Origin: Siphonodentalium dalli
Taxonomy: Eukaryota > Mollusca > Scaphopoda > Gadilida > Siphonodentaliidae
DNA length: 64,000 nucleotides
Direction: 5' to 3'
Assembly: GCA_032622095.1 (NCBI GenBank)
Contig: CP136061.1
Coordinates: 175,915,692 to 175,979,691 of the forward strand
Of the stretch, positions 46,600-57,713 are shown piece after piece. Every line of letters begins with the position of its first letter. Position 1 is the stretch's first letter. Below the pieces are notes generated by a model. That model had not been told where the DNA came from, ran no database searches, and saw only the letters and a program-made list of their open reading frames with translations. Both the position numbers and the translations under genes were made by a program.

Positions 46600-47160
46600 T
46601 CCGGTGATTACATCGGTAATTATATAAGTTCTCCAGTAATTCCCTGGGTAATGATTTCATCAGTAATTTGTTGCCTGACATCGATATTTTATCGGTAATT
46701 TCGATCCCGTTTATCGGTAATTATATGGGTAATTTCACCGGTAATTTTATCGGTAATCTCACCGGTAATCTCACCTGTAATTTTATCGGTAGTTTTACCG
46801 GTAATTTTACCGGTAATTTTACCGGTAATTTCACCGGTAATTTTACCGGTAATTTTACCGGTAATTTCACTGGTAATTTCACCGGTAATTTCACTGGTAA
46901 TTTCACCGGTAATTTCACCGGTAATTTTACCGGTAATTTTACCGGTAATTTTACCGGTAATTTTACCGGTAATTTTACCGGTAATTTCACCGGTAATTTT
47001 ACCGGTAATTTTACCGGTAATTTTACCAGTAATTTTACCGGAAATTTTACCAGTAATTTAGATCCTTCTACCGGTAATTTTACGGGTAATTTTTCTTAAA
47101 TCAACCGGTAATTCCACCGGTAATTTTCCATCGGTAATACCACCGGTAATACCTCTCAAG
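46600..47160 (+). repeat. Minisatellite of GGTAATTTTACC / GGTAATTTCACC, right array
   Basis: About 35-40 units of the same 12-bp word as the left array and in the same + strand orientation (GGTAATTTTACC, not its inverse). Frames such as NFTGNFTGNFTG (+) and KLPVKLPVKLPV (-) are by-products of the period. Confidence 0.92.
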
Positions 47161-47197
47161 CAGGTAATTCCGGCGGTATTACCGTTTTAGTTGTGAC

Positions 47198-47600
47198 AAG
47201 GTCCCTTACTTTGGCAGAAGTGTGGCATGCTATCACAACAAGTGCAAAATTTATATCCCCAGTGACAGTTTTAATCCAATTATCAGAGTGGGGACCCCTT
47301 TACTTTGGCAGAAACGTGGAATGCTATCACAACATATGCAAAATTTATATCCCTAGTGACTATTTTAATCCAATTATCAGAGTGGGGACCCCTTTACTTT
47401 GGCAGACACATGTTATGACAATATGTGCAGAATGTATATGCCCAGTGACTGTTTTAATCCATTGAGCACAGAGTGGAGCCCTTAATTTGGCAGAAACATG
47501 ACAATATTTGCATAATATATATGCCCAGTGACTGTTTCAATCCAATTAGAACACTGGGGACCCCTAATTTGGCAAAAACATGGCATGTTATGACAATATT
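47198..47600 (+). repeat. 93-bp tandem repeat, right part of the split array
   Basis: Four units with decreasing similarity: CCCTTACTTTGGCAGAAG at 47203, then restarts near 47300, 47394 and 47480. Same orientation and phase as 34626-34769. Confidence 0.8.
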
Positions 47601-47905
47601 TGTGAAGACCAATTCACATCCCCACTACTGCAGAGCTCACAAACTCTGCATCCACAAGTTTACCTCTATCAGTAAATTGTTCATTAAAAGCAGCTACCTC
47701 TGTATGTCACGTCACCCCTTATATGGTAAAAAGTGTGTAGTTATGAGGCAATAACTATTTGTGCAACGCTCCTGTACCAACAAACTTCAGCTGGTGTGTT
47801 AAAACACATGCGGTGGAGAACAATCAACTTATCAAACTCTAAGCCAATAATATTGCTAATGTTTTAATTTTGATAGATTTTGAACAAATTGTTTTTAACT
47901 TTCAG

Positions 47906-47988
47906 TTCTTGCTCCAGGCTACACATATGAGGCCTGACTATGTCAAGGGATATATAAATAGAGCTGACTTATTGGTAAAAATGGGAAA
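47906..47988 (+). CDS. TMTC3: TMTC3-like protein O-mannosyltransferase, next TPR exon
   Basis: Bounded by TTTTTAACTTTCAG and a GTGAGT donor (47989). 27 codons plus 2 nt: FLLQATHMRPDYVKGYI, NRADLLVKMG. This matches the vertebrate TMTC3 segment that follows the previous exon (LYRQAISMRPDFKQAY, ISRGELLLKMNK) with no gap. It is one TPR-type helix pair with the usual R/D/Y/A positions. The exon ends in phase 2, so the following exon must start with one base completing a K/N codon. That exon, expected to encode a KAKEAYLKALELD-like segment, was not found in the remaining 16 kb. Confidence 0.88.
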
Positions 47989-48890
47989 GTGAGTACAATT
48001 AAGACTGTTTTGTTTATTCATTTGTATCATAATAATTATATCTCACTTTATACATTCCAAAGTTAGGATATTAAAGGAATATTTCTGAATGAGATTTTTG
48101 TACATTTTACACATGTGACAATAATTCCTATTTTATTTAATTGTCTTTTTATTCATTACTAGTACTACTGTCAATTTAACCAAAAAAATTTAATACACAA
48201 TTAATTCTTGTAATCTTAGGAAATATCCAGCTAAAATATGCGGAATATAAAACTTTATTAATCTGTGCATATTTCTTAATGGTTATACATTTTTTTCAGT
48301 AAGTGCAATTTATAGTAGTTCTCAAGGTAAAGTACCAAAATTCAGGGGGAAATGTTATTCCAGACAAAAATGGCACCAAAAATTAAAAAAATTGCAATTT
48401 TCAAATACAACTTGTAAATGACCTTCCGATTGGTAGTGACTGTGAATTGTGATAATTAAGAGTTAATTTATTGCTTCAGCAATGTAGTGCAACAATTGTT
48501 TTGTAAAAAACTTGTTCGATCTGTAAAAAATCAATTAAGAAATTACAGCATAGTAAATGGGAGCAATTCAGTGATGGGAAATATATAAAATGTTCTTACC
48601 ACATTGGAATTATTATCAAACTTCAATAAAACTATTCAATTTTACCCAAGATGGCTACAAAAATGGCAGTAAAAATACAAATGTCAGTGTTAATTACACC
48701 AGCAAATGTCGGCCTGGCATTCCATCATGGTGAATTAGGTTATTTGGTTTCTTTTAAGTAAACTCGCTTAACTTTTATTGCTTAGGGCGTCATCATAATT
48801 AATTCAGTAGTTTTCCAATAACTTCCCCTTTTTTCCAATTTTTACCAATTTTTCAGGTATTCCGAAATCTTATTGAAAGTGAAAAAGTCA
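47989..48890 (+). other. Start of the next TMTC3-like intron, nothing else seen
   Basis: Begins GTGAGTACAATT. AT-rich, with one CCAAGATGGCTACAAAAATG word at 48649. No exon recognised. Confidence 0.5.
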
Positions 48891-48894
48891 TTAC

Positions 48895-49015
48895 GTTCCG
48901 GTAATGCGGGTTTGTTTTTGGTAATTATTACCGGAGAAATCAGTAGAGGTTTGGGAGAATTTGGTTGATATTACCGGTGAATTCGGTAGATATTACTGGT
49001 AAGTTAATTACCGCT
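48895..49015 (+). repeat. GGTAAT/ATTACCGG-rich fragment
   Basis: CGTTCCGGTAATGCGGGT, GGTAATTATTACCGGAGAA, GATATTACCGGTGAATTCGG: a diverged piece of the GGTAAT minisatellite family. Confidence 0.55.
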
Positions 49016-49023
49016 TGTTTTTT

Positions 49024-50129
49024 AGCTCAACTTTACTTGTAACAATTTCCATTAGCATGGGCTATAGGTCGTACCTTTGGTCGGATCATTATGAAATTTG
49101 TCATGGCTGTTGACATGTAGATGGGAACAAGTCATTTTGGGGTCATTTGTCAAAAAAACTTGGCTACCAGTGGCCGTCTTGGTTTTCAAAATTCAATCTA
49201 TTAGCACGGGCTACAGGCCATGCTGTTTGTCTGATCAATCATCATGAAATTTGTCATGGATGTTAATATTGACATGTAGATGGGAACGAGTCATTTTGGG
49301 GTCATTCGGGCCAAAAAATATGGTCACCAGCAGCCATCTTGGCTTTTACTCTTTGCATGACTAAATCCTTTTGCACGAGCTGCAGGTTGTAGCTTTTGTT
49401 GGATCATTATGAAATATGTCAAGGCTGTTGACATTGACATGTAGATGGGAACGAGTCATTTCGGGGTCATTCGGCAAATAAACATGGCTGCCAGCAGCCA
49501 TCTTGGATTTCAAAATTCAGTCCATTAGCACCGGCTACAGGTTGGAGCGTTCATCTAATCATCATGATATTTGTTGTTGAATTTAATATTGACATGCAGA
49601 TGGGAATGTGTCATTGTGGGATCATCCGGCCGTAAACATGGCCGCTGGTATCCATCTTGGATTTTACTCTTTGTATGACTAAATCCTTTGACACAGGCTA
49701 CAAGTCGTACCTTTGGTCGGATCATCATGAAATTTGTATTGATGTTAACATTGACATGTAAATGGGTACGAGTCATTTTGGGTCATTCGCCAAAAAAACA
49801 TGGCTGCCAGTGGCCATCTTGGATTTCAAAATTCAATCCATTAGCACGGGCTACAGGCCGTACTGTTTGTCTGATCATCATGAAATTTGTCTTATGTTAT
49901 TGTTGACATGTAGATGGGAATGAGTGATTTTGGGGTCATTCCGCCAAAAACATGGCCGTAAACTGCCATCTTGGATTTTACTCTTTGCATGACTAAATAA
50001 TTTGGCGCGGACTACAGGTTGTATCTTTGGTCGGAGCATCATGAATATTCCATGGATGTTAATATTGACATGTAGATGGGAATGAGTCATTTTGGGGTCA
50101 TTCGGCCATAAAACATGGCCGCTGGCAGC
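49024..50129 (+). mobile_element. Helentron-like element, family III, 3'-truncated copy
   Basis: The 5' end AGCTCAACTTTACTTGTAA starts the element. About seven core units of 150-165 bp follow. It stops inside a unit at GCCGCTGGCAGCC, where unrelated sequence (AGTGTTCGCGCTGGACTGAA) begins. No 3' hairpin. Confidence 0.8.
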
Positions 50130-51090
50130 CAGTGTTCGCGCTGGACTGAACAAAAGTTTAGCCAAATGAAAATTTTATAAGCCAAATGAAAAAAACTTTA
50201 GCCAAATATTTGTTTGCCAAATTAATAAAAACTTTGGCCTAATTAAATCATCGTTTTCTGGTCGGTTCACAATTAATGACTAAAATATTTGTTTTAAACT
50301 TTATTTGTTATACTCAGAATGAAAACATAATTAAAACAACACAAAAAACAACTTTAAAAACAATATTATACAAACATATCATCACATATCACACAGGCAT
50401 TCGCATTCGCAAACATGAAACTAACATTCTATATAATTATAATCCGCTAAACTAATTGTAATAACTCTATGCCGTTGACACTATTGACACCATGGCATGA
50501 CGGCCGCTAACTATGACTTATTATACTGTAGTAAGGTGTTAACTGATGAATATCTATTGTATTCAAATCTTTTATGATGTGAAGTCCGGTTAATAGACGG
50601 ATGCACTTTATGACACCCATTACGTAACCATTGAGTTAAGAACTACTCTTCTATAATGAACAAAGCATTTAGGTATTTTATCTACAGACGGCTTAATCAA
50701 TTACATAACCAGTATACAGCTTATACATTTTGACGATTAGGCTGGTTAGGCTCTCAATGGAGAGCCCAATGTCTGAACATCAGAAGTCTTTTTAGGCGTC
50801 AGTAAACTAATGTCAATCGGTCTCGTTGTATTCAGTAGTGCTTCATCAGGTTCGTTCGTCTGTTCAATAACTTCCTCACATCTACTATCGTCATTTCGTA
50901 TTTCCGTTCGGGACCTTGTCCAATTCCGACGGAATTTCGGTCGGTGATCGGAGCTTTTAATCGGAGTTTTAATCGGAGATTTCTCCCTCCATCATCTGAA
51001 TTTCTCAGATCGGAGTTTTTTCTCCGATCAAGAACTCCGACCAATTCAGGTGGTCAATTCTCATTACACCGCATTTAGTAACCAAAGGTT
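50130..51090. other. Unassigned; contains GTTTAGCCAAATGAAAA and ATCGGAG repeats
   Basis: Short direct repeats of TTTAGCCAAATGAAAA at 50157-50230 and of ATCGGAGTTTT/ATCGGAGATTT at 50950-51030. The latter recalls the short-motif clusters at the ends of the 11.1-kb and 34.8-kb elements. No gene. Confidence 0.45.
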
Positions 51091-51316
51091 TAACATCCAT
51101 ATAATAATATTTGTAACTGTAGGATTCTTTGCTTTTTATGTTTACCCATACCATAGTAACCCTGCTCACAAATGCTATCTGATGCATCAAAGTCAAACAA
51201 TTTTAACATCCATATAATAATATTTGTAACTGTAGGATTCTTTGCTTTTTATGTTTACCCATACCATAATTAACCCTGCTCACAAATGCTATCTGATGCA
51301 TCAAAGTCAAACAATT
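51091..51316 (+). repeat. 113-bp tandem duplication at the 5' end of family I copy B
   Basis: TAACATCCATATAATAATAT to AAAGTCAAACAATTT is repeated at a distance of 113 bp almost without change. It duplicates the family I 5' terminus (ATGTTTACCCATACCAT at 51138 and 51251). Confidence 0.88.
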
Positions 51317-53197
51317 TTCTTCTGATCTGCCTCATATTTCTTACCTAGGTCTTTCTTAGCACGTTCTTCATCTGTATGGATTTTGGTATTGTTTAGTTAA
51401 CCCTTTCCACTCTTGTTTTTAAATAGAATTCATCCAAGCCAGGATGACTCAAACATTTTTCATCTGATCGACACCAATTTTGGTATATGAATTTCTGACC
51501 CCTAAATACAGATCAAGTGCGAATATGGGTTTGATCCGGTATATATTAACAGAGTTATGGCCCTTTATAATTCATACATCTTTTCCATGCACTATTAAAT
51601 TTGAATAGAACAAGACACAACTGTGTTATTGGAAGGAGATAATTTATTGCTTTGGACACAGTGACCTGATAGTTCCACTGGTGACTGCAGACTTAATATA
51701 AACATCTGTCAAACTTTGATTGATGTTAGACTCTTTATTCCAGTTCTGTTCTCTGTTGAAACCATGCAGTTCATGGCATTATTGTTTACAGAGACACTGT
51801 TATAACTTAGAAAATAATTAATACAGCATTCCTTAGTTCCATCATATGATGTCATTGAAAATGATTAACCCTCTGCACACATCATATGGTCTTTTGATGT
51901 TTTTTATTTGATCATTCTCCTATTCTATGTACATGTTGATGGTGATCCACTTTTAATTTGCATGAATTTGGGATTAAAATTAACCCATTCGATTGACTCA
52001 TATTATCTGATAGACATATATTAAATTATCACTTTAACTTTGAGCCAGGTTCAGTCAGTGTTTCAAGAAATGACCAATTGAAATTCATCATTAGAGGATA
52101 TGTCTTATTTTGAAATTCCCTCAATTGCATTTGGGCTACAGGATAATATTAACAGTGCTGGGATTCTTGAGACTGACTTATTGTATGGGTTTCTAAATCC
52201 AATGACATGCATTTTGTTGACTACTCTGTGTTTATCAGTTCATTAGTTTGGGTAAGATTAACCCCTTACTATCCAATTTGATAACTCAAATATTTCCATT
52301 GATTATGTTTATAGTTCTGGCACAGTTTATGATAACACACCTCTAACCTGCATAGTGAGGGTCATTTGGTTTATTTGCTTAAATATATTAACATCCTTCA
52401 CCAATCCTGTTGACACAATGTGATAGCTAAATATTTGTTGCATGATTACTCTATAAATAATCACATCTGTGATAATCATGACACATTCTTCACCTGTATA
52501 GATTTTGGTATCGATCGAATGGTTGTGATAATATTATAAACCTTAACTTTAATTATATTTAAACTGTTCACAAACATATTTTTCTAATGATCAACTTACA
52601 AGAAAATTAACATTTATATCCAATCATTAGCAATCATATTTTATATCCAGGTCTATACATCCCTCACTTCTATAGTTGATCAGGTATTGATTGTTTTTTA
52701 GTGGTGAAATATTAATAGGTTGCTATGAATTTGTAATATGCAGCTGACACAAGATATTATGAAAAAAAAAATAGCAATGATAATAAAAAAACCCACACAA
52801 TATGTAATGTCTCATGTTCCAATGTAATAAATAGATAAATTGAGTTGCTATGATGTTTATCTACCTAATTTCTTAATTATTTGATATTTAACAGCTATGG
52901 TGCTTCTCTCCGACTATGGATTGAGCTTAATTAGACTTATAACTCTATAAGACATACATGTATCTGTGTTGGAGTCACTAATAGGTTCAGGTTGAAATCA
53001 AAGCCACGTCTGTTAACATTGTGTTAATGTGAGCAAGGTGCCCAATAAGTGTGATTTCACTTGTGAATTAATAGTAAGGTGTGAATTGTTTAAAGTTTTG
53101 CACTCATGAAAAGGATGGGGTAAGGATATATGAAAATAGCTCATCGCTGTCGCAAGGTATGGGTTAAACATCTGCCGATCGTGATCGGCCTCTCGTT
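51138..53197 (+). mobile_element. Helentron-like element, family I, copy B
   Basis: 5' end ATGTTTACCCATACCAT (51138; again 51251). One core module (51448-51565: CTCAAACATTTTTCATCTG, TACAGATCAAGTGCGAATAT, CAGAGTTATGGCCCTTT). Subterminal inverted copy GGTATGGGTTAAACAT (53157-53172), hairpin GCCGATCGTGATCGGC (53174-53189) and end CTCTCGTT. The ends match copy A at 7574-8937. The 1.5-kb interior is not shared at recognisable level apart from the module and a CAATTGCATTTGGGCTAC word. Confidence 0.75.
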
Positions 53198-53450
53198 TAT
53201 ATCTTCTATTAAAAAATCAGAGATCCCTAGTCAATCTAAAATATGATTGAATGGAAGATTGTCGTGCTTGTATATGCTTTAATAGCTGCATATTCTAGAA
53301 TTCTAGAATTTAACCTAGATAATCAGCATCCAGCAAGCGGGTGCCCGACATAAACTGCGTAATCAGAGCATTGTATGGGTGTCAACTAACTTTTAACGTC
53401 TTATTTTTGGCTTTTTGTTGAGTAAAATACGTCTACGAAAATAGACAACA
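53198..53450. other. Nothing recognised
   Basis: Short spacer; TTCTAGAATTCTAGAATTTA palindromic word at 53294. Confidence 0.5.
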
Positions 53451-53451
53451 C

Positions 53452-54040
53452 TAGCCGATGTGCCCCCTCTTCGTCCGGGCTATTTAGGGATTTTTTTGTG
53501 ATCGTCTCCGCCTGGGCAAACTATTGTTCGATCGGCCCGGAAACATGCTTATATGAGCGAATATGGTCAAGGTCAAGGACATGGTCGCATGTGAAATTGG
53601 ACCCACCCATATTGTTCCCGGGATCAAAGTAGGCCAACATTATACCAAATTTGAGTCGGATCGATCGAAGTCCAGAAACATGCCTATATGAGCGTATATG
53701 AGCGAGGTCAAGGTCAAGGACACGGTCGCAAGTGAAATTGGACCCACCCATATTGTTCCCATGATCAAAGTAGAACCAGCTACCAATTTTGAGTGGGATC
53801 GGTCGAGGTCCAGAAACATGCCCATATGAGCGTATTTGAGTGAGGTCAAGGACACGGACGCACGTGAAATTGGACCCGCCCATATTGTTCCCCGGATCAA
53901 AGTAGGCCTACACACCAAATTTGAGTCGGATCGGTCGAGCAGTTTTTCGAGTCTATAACACAAATAAATACATACAGACAGAAGTTCCAAAATATATAAT
54001 AGATAAAATACAAGACAGATAACTATATATATCCCGTCTA
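53452..54040 (+). repeat. Tandem-core repeat, unit about 136 bp
   Basis: Head CTAGCCGATGTGCCCC...CGTCCGGGC, then more than three units (AAACATGC at 53541, 53676, 53814) with GAAATTGGACCCACCCATAT, TGTTCCC-GATCAAAGTAG and TTTGAGTCGGATCG. It ends with GTCTATAACACAAATAAATAC and ATACAGACAGAAG. The frames at 53521-54047 (-) are by-products of the repeat. Confidence 0.75.
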
Positions 54041-54439
54041 CGCTCACGCTTTACGAAGTCCAGCGCAATGAAATTTCACTATTGTTAACCGGCTGTTGAC
54101 TCACGGAAATGTCGGGCCTGCAAAACGCGTTATTTTTCAAACTAGCTGGCGATTTTGTCAATTTTGATAGGCCTAACACAGCTTATTGGATAAGCATAGA
54201 AAGGCAGTGTAATTCATCGAAATTAATGACAAGTGGTGCATGGTACATTGTAAATATATATACAATATATACAATTTTACTCGCGAGTCCCCGAATACAC
54301 AATCGATCGTGTCAGTTTCAGAAATAAAACATTTCAATGCGATGTTGTAAGTTCTATATTTAGCCCGATTCCAGGAATTTGCGTCATCCAGATTACGTTT
54401 CTGGGAACAGCTTTGTCACCGCCAAATTCCGCGAAGGAT
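54041..54439. other. Nothing recognised apart from the shared 70-bp block
   Basis: 54347-54415 is the inverse of 16281-16350 (GAACAGCTTTGTC continues it). A 72-codon frame at 54109-54327 has no support. Confidence 0.5.
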
Positions 54440-54443
54440 TTAA

Positions 54444-54912
54444 AGGTACTCAACCCGTAAAGAGGGTCCCCATCTCAACAGATTCCAACAACAACAATCC
54501 GATCAGAGGGTCCTATATTACTATTTCTTTGGCTTTGGGGGTAAAAAATATTTGATTCGAGTCGAGGAACCCATCAAACAAAGCTCAGAGTTATTAGATA
54601 TTGATTTTTGAAAATTCTTATGTTCTCGAGATGAGTACTTATAACTGCCGTCAATTTGGTAACATGCTCGAGATTTTACGCCAAAATTCTATTCAAACAG
54701 ACAAGGATGGATAACTCTATAATCAAGTGGTAATAACTGACTACGTACTGGGCCAGTAAGAATTCCCGATAATGAAAAATAATAGATTTCTAAAATCGAT
54801 ATCTAACAAATCTGAGCTTTGATGGGTGACTTCCTCGATTCGAATCAAATTTTTTTGACCCCCGAAGCCATTGAAATAGTAATTGAGAGGAGTTTTATCG
54901 GGTTGAGTACCT
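54444..54912. mobile_element. TTAA-flanked MITE (469 bp)
   Basis: Ends AGGTACTCAACCCG and CGGGTTGAGTACCT, with TTAA on both sides (54440-54443, 54913-54916). Inner inverted similarity covers most of each half (ATTACTATTTCTTTGGCTTT / GAAGCCATTGAAATAGTAAT; AAAGCTCAGA / TCTGAGCTTT). TTAA targets are used by piggyBac and Kolobok; the termini do not decide between them. A right-half relic of the same family lies at 56515-56590. Confidence 0.85.
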
Positions 54913-54916
54913 TTAA

Positions 54917-56514
54917 GTTTGAGGTGCTAAAATACATTGTAATTTTTCACAAACACAGCCCATAAACGACGTGGGATTTCCGAAGTGACTCGCCAGTTTA
55001 GTTCGAAATACGCGATGCTATTCGGTGCATAGCATGGCCGACCGCGGGTTGGCTTTATATTTATATCTATAATACAATATATCTAGAACGTGCGATCGTA
55101 TACGCTCACCCATGCGTCAGTTGATGTATGTGGTGGTTGTAAAAAATATCACACAATTTTACAAATAAACTTTAAAGGTATACTGACATAGTGCTTCAAT
55201 ATACTATAATATATTGGACTTCTTATTAAACTTAAAACATAATAATGTCACCTCGCAACTAAATTGATTGAAGTTGAGTCCTGCACACCTGCAAAGACGT
55301 TGACCAGTTATCACTCAGATCAATTCCGTCATGCCGAAATAGACACGGTTGCGATAGGCGCTGATTCTTTGAAGTTGATTATCAAAGCCGGTCATCTCAA
55401 CTTCAAAGAATAAGCCGCCGCGGCGCTGATAAATACATTGAGTTGAGGTCATTTGGGTTTCGCGCTCGTGCATGACCACCAAGTTCTGAAAGCAGTTATC
55501 GCATCAAAGGGACAACAAAGAAGGCTTTAACAGGCTAATTGTGATTGTGTATTTCGATAGCCTGATTGTTTAAATTGTTCACTAATTCGGCAACGGCACT
55601 GCTTTCGCGATGGCATAATGGCGGTGGGTGGGTTCCGACTAGTCGACTAGCCGTTTTCGGAATCGACTAATTTAATAATCGCGTCGATTTCGATTAGTCG
55701 ATTAATCGTTTCAACACTAAAATGGGTTTGACCAATCAAGAAATGGCATTTGGTGTAAATGGCCTATGGAGAGTTGGGATCAAAATTCGTTTGAATGGGG
55801 TCCACCATTAAAAAAGGGGAACATGTCAGGTTGTAACTTTACCACAGTTAGGTAAGCTTGAAGTGTCAGTTGTAATATTCCAACATGTGCAAAGGAATTT
55901 TACGAACTTGGGAGTGTGTTTGCTTCTAGGCTATGTCCCTCTTTAGGACTACTTGTTTTTAAGTGAATATGACAAGTACTAACTCTTATGGTCTTCCGAG
56001 TCCCAGTCTTCCTAGTCTTTACAGTTTGGTGAGCATCTCCACAGTCATTGACTGTCTTGTTTAATGCTATAATAGGGATATCATGTGATATATATATATA
56101 TAGTACACTATAATTATACCTTCATTGTTGACGATTGTAACTATACATTTACAAATTTTCCCATGTTCTGCTCCTCCTCCGCACTCTTCCAGATCAGCTT
56201 TCTGCAATTTATAAGATATGTTTAGTATTTTGTTTACATATATCTTATAGACTTTATCACAAAGAGAAATTTGTTTGAAAATGAACTTTTGACTCGAGTC
56301 ATAAACTCATTTTCATTATTTCATGCATCGCTCATAGAGCACACGAGTGTATTTTGCACTAATTCATGGCTCAAATTCATTCATTTGTTGCATGGTACTC
56401 AATCCGATTTTGCACTAATCCATGGCTCATATTCATTCATTTGTTGCATGATACTCAATCCGAGGCCGCCAAATATTCGAGGTGGTGAAAAATAACAAAT
56501 TTAAAAACTCGAAA
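54917..56514. other. No gene; small inverted repeats and a hAT end fragment
   Basis: ATTCTTTGAAGTTGA at 55370-55384 pairs with TCAACTTCAAAGAAT at 55398-55412. 55630-55723 carries CGACTAGTCGACTAG words and ends TTAATCGTTTCAACACTA, one end of the hAT-like family at 28078-28990. (TA)n lies at 56088-56102. ATTCATTCATTTGTTGCATG is repeated at 56371 and 56431. Confidence 0.5.
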
Positions 56515-56595
56515 TCTGTTAACTTTAGGCTTTGATTGGTGGGTTCCTCAATAATATTTTTTATCCCCGAAGCCGAAGAAATAGTAAAAATTTAG
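56515..56595 (-). repeat. Relic of the TTAA-flanked MITE family
   Basis: GCTTTGATTGGTGGGTTCCTC ... CCCCGAAGCCGAAGAAATAGT matches the right half of 54444-54912. Confidence 0.55.
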
Positions 56596-56810
56596 GGGCG
56601 TTAATTCAGATTATGCATCTGTAATCTACCACATGAAAACTTATTCAAGTCGTATAGAACTTAGATCAATTGAGTCCCGACTTTTCTTCTGCATGGAACA
56701 ATAAAGGGCGTTCCGTGTTAGTCTGTTCCTGATATGATAAACAGAAAAATAGTTGCTGTCATTTTGTGTGAAACAAATTGAAAACGGTTGATAAATTGCT
56801 ATGACTTTGG

Positions 56811-57254
56811 CAAGCCTGCAAATAGGGTGTCTGTCATTTGCAGAATGAGGTCCCCAGAGGGTGAATTTAGTGATGCTATCCCGCATAGCGGGCTAGCATC
56901 ACTAAATTCACCCTATGGGGACCTCATTCTGCTAAGGCCCTCAACTGATATGGCAGACCTACGATCAGATTGAAGTTCCCCAGTTGAAGTTGGTGATGTC
57001 ACCCATTGGGCACCTCAATTATGAATTTTATCTTCTGCAAATTAGGGGATATAGAAACTTCCTAGAAGGGAAATGTAACTAAAAACAATGTTAATTTGAT
57101 ACTATAAATACTTCCCAGAAGATGAGGCATAAGCAGAATGAGGTCTCCAGAGGGTGAATTTGGTGATGCTAGCCCGCTGTGCGGGATAGCATCACTAAAT
57201 TCACCCTCTGGGGACCTCATTCTGCATATGACAGACACGCTATTTGCAGGCTTG
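56811..57254. mobile_element. hAT-like MITE with hairpin-bearing ends (444 bp)
   Basis: Ends CAAGCCTGCAAATA and TATTTGCAGGCTTG. GACTTTGG directly outside both (56803-56810, 57255-57262) is an exact 8-bp duplication. Each end also contains its own 93-bp near-perfect hairpin (56840-56932 and 57133-57225; arms GCAGAATGAGGTCCCCAGAG and inverse). Frames reading SVICRMRSPEGEFSDAIP on either strand are copies of that hairpin, not genes. Confidence 0.88.
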
Positions 57255-57713
57255 GACTTTGGCAAGTTTTTCACATGCAGTTTATAAAACAGGTAGAAAG
57301 ATATCACGAGTATTTAGTGACATATTTTATCCCTCCTTCGAAATTACATATGCGTACACATTGATATATTTACACACTAAGTGTTGTCATCACTAAATCC
57401 AGCATTCTGATTGGTCGGCGCCCACGTGGCTAGTTGCAGTTATTTCTCGGTGAATGCGCATCGCCTCATATTAAACACCAAGCTAATAACACCATCGATA
57501 CGTCATTAGGTTTGGAAAGACGAACGCGTAATGCTTTGGGCGCATTTTAAATCGCGCAGGATTAATACATCATCGGGTTTCAACATGAAGAGAAATTGTT
57601 CCTATTAACTTTTGCCAAGGGTGCTATTGGGTATTTTGGGCTGATCTCGTCACGATACACTTTTCGATTTAAATATATTTACAAAAGTGGCTTTTTCGCT
57701 AAATGTATATAAA

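Larger units (their letters stand above)
34770..47197. mobile_element. 12.4-kb element with 12-bp minisatellite ends
   Basis: The left end reads GTCAAAACTAAAACGGTAAT and ACCGCC. The right end is the inverse, GGCGGTATTACCG followed by TTTTAGTTGTGAC. Both sit in the same 93-bp host repeat, which is cut within GGGGACCCCTT and continues as CCCTTACTTTGGCAG, supporting one insertion event. GGTAATTTTACC-type 12-mers fill 34851-35115 and 46600-47160. Several other repeats are nested inside. No transposase was recognised among the interior frames. The right terminus (TTGTGACAAGGTCCCTTA if flanking bases are included) resembles the right terminus of the 11137-17000 element (TTTTGAGATGACCCCTTA). Exact ends are uncertain by about 10 bp. 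Confidence 0.6.
30613..47905 (+). other. TMTC3: 17.3-kb intron of the TMTC3-like gene
   Basis: Begins GTAAGT, ends TTTTTAACTTTCAG, and joins two exons that are contiguous in the protein without loss of a residue. It contains family III, a fragment of family I, the 12.4-kb minisatellite-ended element, a MITE with a 9-bp duplication, a 645-bp tandem duplication and 93-bp repeats. Confidence 0.85.

Noticed and set aside
53521-54047. Two overlapping - strand frames of 120 and 135 codons
   Set aside because: Both lie in the 136-bp tandem repeat (NMGGSNFTCVRVLDL repeated) and reflect its period.
56641-57364. Four frames sharing SVICRMRSPEGEFSDAIP
   Set aside because: The frames read the hairpin arms of the 444-bp hAT-like MITE in both orientations.
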